DNA from: a virus
Virus record (IMG/VR): IMGVR_UViG_3300046467_000794
Location: 1-49,653 of that record
DNA: 49,653 nt
Direction: 5' to 3' (one strand)
The notes beneath the pieces are model-generated. The model did no database searches, was not told the origin of the DNA, and worked only from the letters and a program-made list of their open reading frames with translations. A program made the position numbers and the translations under genes. The first letter of the stretch is position 1; every line of letters begins with the position of its first letter. Shown in pieces: positions 48,170-49,653 of the stretch.

Positions 48170-49653
48170 TTGGCTTCTCCAAGAGGCTCTTCAACTTGCT
48201 CGGCACGCTCAACAACGAGGTCTATCCAGTCGGACCCGGTTAGCCCTTTGGGCTGCACAGAAATCCGCTCGCTGTCTATGCCCTGACTGACCAGATACTC
48301 AGTGACCACTCTCCCCAAAGCGGAGATACGCTGTGCCCCTTCTTCCTCACCCCACTCAGCCTGTGCATGAATCTCCACCCTGATCCGCAAGGTGGGTTGG
48401 TTGGCTAAAACCCCAGCCACTTGCCCGAGATTAGCGAACACGGAATCGGGCAGCGAGATCACTTGGACCTCGGGAGCAGGTGGTGGCTCTACGGGCGTGT
48501 GCTTCACGGGAGCGGGCTGTAGCACTGAGAGCGATAACAACCCCCGAAGGCGGGGAGTCCCTGCTTCACCGTTCAGCCCCACACCCATAGCAGGGGCAAA
48601 CACCACCAGCCCTTTCTGAAAGCGACCACCCACCACCACTTCTGACGGGGAGTGAACTCCAAACTCCCCAACCCATTCGGTGGTGAAGCGTGCTGTTTGA
48701 GGCCCGAGGTAGACCCCGGCCTTGGCCCGGAAAGCAGGCTCTTCTGGCCGGTAGATGCCGCCCGCTGCAATCGAAGCACCCCATCGAGGGCGGTACACAC
48801 CGAAGGTTGCTTCCCCCTCGGCTCCCCACGGGCTGTCCTCCTCAGCGGTGGGAAGGATGACCCCACCTCGGAGTACGCCCCCAATCCACTCTCCGTGGCC
48901 CGTGAACCCCACTGAAAGGCGCGGGTTCGCTATGCCTCCGATGTAGTCGCGAGCGTACCTGACGGGGAGATCCCCTCCCAGGACCAGTGCTCCCTTGGGC
49001 TTGCCGATGCGTCGTTGGTAACGGAAGTCGCCATGGAACAGGTGCCCCAACAGGAAGTCGTCGGAGTACCCGGTGTCCTCTGCCCGCAGCACCAATGGTG
49101 CCCAGGCATAGCCCCCAACCGCACGAAATGACCCTTGTTCCTCCCGCATGGGAGAATCCATCAAGGTGTAGGTGTCGCCCGTAGGGATGCGGTACGTCTG
49201 GCCGTCGGCCCCCAACAAGAGAGGTGCGGATAGAATAAACAGCCCTGCCACCCCCCACCGGGGAAACCGCTCACGCCTTCGCAGGAAGACCACCAAACAG
49301 GGCAAGAGGTAGAGCATCGAACGAGGGCTTCCACTACTCGTGGAACACCCGGAACAGTCCCACCCCCCGGCAAGATCGCGAACGGGGGAGGTGTCCTCTC
49401 CGATGTCCGTGTCACCCGTATCTCCGGTATCCCCAGTGTCGGGACGATCATCTTCGGGGTCACATTCGTCCCCAATCCCATCCTCGTCTACGTCCAACTG
49501 GTCTTCGTTGGGATCATCGGGGCAGTTGTCGATGTCCCCGCAGACACCATCACCGTCGGAGTCATTGAAGGGATCGTGGATGCACAGGTCATCAGAGTCG
49601 CAAATCTCGTCGCCGTCCGAGTCGTCTGGGTTGTCGAGGGGGCACGGGTCGCA
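48166..49653 (-). CDS. Outer-membrane/surface protein: TSP3-like repeats, MYXO-CTERM-like segment, barrel and OmpA-like domain; 5' end beyond window
   Basis: The frame is open from the right edge: 495 residues seen. Residues 1-75 are Asp-rich type 3 repeats (DNCPDDPNEDQ, then DVDEDGIGDECD), followed by Gly-Asp-Thr repeats. Then CSGCS, a hydrophobic helix and RRRERF, the order of MYXO-CTERM sorting tags, normally at a protein's end. Here the frame continues with a second hydrophobic segment (GVAGLFILSAPLLL) that looks like a signal peptide, a ~200-residue Gly/aromatic region fitting an outer-membrane barrel, and an OmpA-like C-terminal domain (GAQRISALGRVVTEYLVSQG) for peptidoglycan contact. 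It may be one fused protein or two read together. In phage context it could remodel the host surface or help outer membrane disruption (inference). Confidence 0.75.
   Translation of the reverse strand, partial: CDPCPLDNPDDSDGDEICDSDDLCIHDPFNDSDGDGVCGDIDNCPDDPNEDQLDVDEDGIGDECDPEDDRPDTGDTGDTGDTDIGEDTSPVRDLAGGWDCSGCSTSSGSPRSMLYLLPCLVVFLRRRERFPRWGVAGLFILSAPLLLGADGQTYRIPTGDTYTLMDSPMREEQGSFRAVGGYAWAPLVLRAEDTGYSDDFLLGHLFHGDFRYQRRIGKPKGALVLGGDLPVRYARDYIGGIANPRLSVGFTGHGEWIGGVLRGGVILPTAEEDSPWGAEGEATFGVYRPRWGASIAAGGIYRPEEPAFRAKAGVYLGPQTARFTTEWVGEFGVHSPSEVVVGGRFQKGLVVFAPAMGVGLNGEAGTPRLRGLLSLSVLQPAPVKHTPVEPPPAPEVQVISLPDSVFANLGQVAGVLANQPTLRIRVEIHAQAEWGEEEGAQRISALGRVVTEYLVSQGIDSERISVQPKGLTGSDWIDLVVERAEQVEEPLGEAK

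Overview
This window looks like part of the genome of a large tailed double-stranded DNA bacteriophage (or a prophage of that kind) with high G+C, roughly 60% by eye. It holds a continuous tail-morphogenesis run, typical small phage genes, dense start/stop overlaps, and no tRNA, rRNA, insertion sequence or CRISPR array that I could find. The host clue is at the right edge. There a protein carries thrombospondin type 3-like Asp repeats, then a Cys-hydrophobic-Arg segment resembling the MYXO-CTERM sorting tag, and an OmpA-like C-terminal domain, which points to a myxobacterial or related deltaproteobacterial host.

Layout. (1) 1-26758, all minus strand, read right to left: tail tube, two tail-assembly-chaperone-like proteins, an 1131-residue tape measure, two paralogous tube-end/baseplate proteins, a gp27-like hub with a very long extension, a gp5/VgrG-like spike, a Gly/Ala-rich hydrophobic protein, and a giant protein of at least 3598 codons that runs off the left edge. 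(2) 26817-34177: a staphylococcal-type nuclease, three small plus-strand genes, several virion or DNA-binding proteins (tandem cold-shock, HeH-like, SAP-like), a plus-strand DnaQ-type exonuclease, an actin-like ATPase and neck-like proteins. (3) 34170-41532, minus: a Cys-rich membrane protein, a 702-residue neck or connector-like protein, three proteins sharing one N-terminal motif, and two overlapping membrane/coiled-coil proteins. (4) 41785-44186, minus: NAD+-dependent DNA ligase and a WGR-like protein. (5) 44451-47801, plus: eight tightly coupled genes including a TM2-like membrane protein, a SWIM zinc finger and an ADP-ribosyltransferase-like protein. (6) 47792-49653, minus: a membrane protein with HEXXH and the OmpA-type surface protein.

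No terminase, portal, major capsid protein, sheath, polymerase or integrase is recognisable here, so the window is only part of the genome. The spike and hub suggest a contractile tail, but this is inference without a sheath gene.

Regulation. A 15-base motif, CGGTAGyCCTyCTAT on the minus strand, occurs about eleven times, almost always 25-40 bases before a minus-strand start codon. It is a good candidate for a phage-specific promoter or operator. Two adjacent genes share a 5' leader with a hairpin whose stem differs at four base pairs yet stays paired. A mirrored inverted repeat separates the divergent ligase/WGR and plus-strand operons. Several hairpins are terminators or cover ribosome binding sites.
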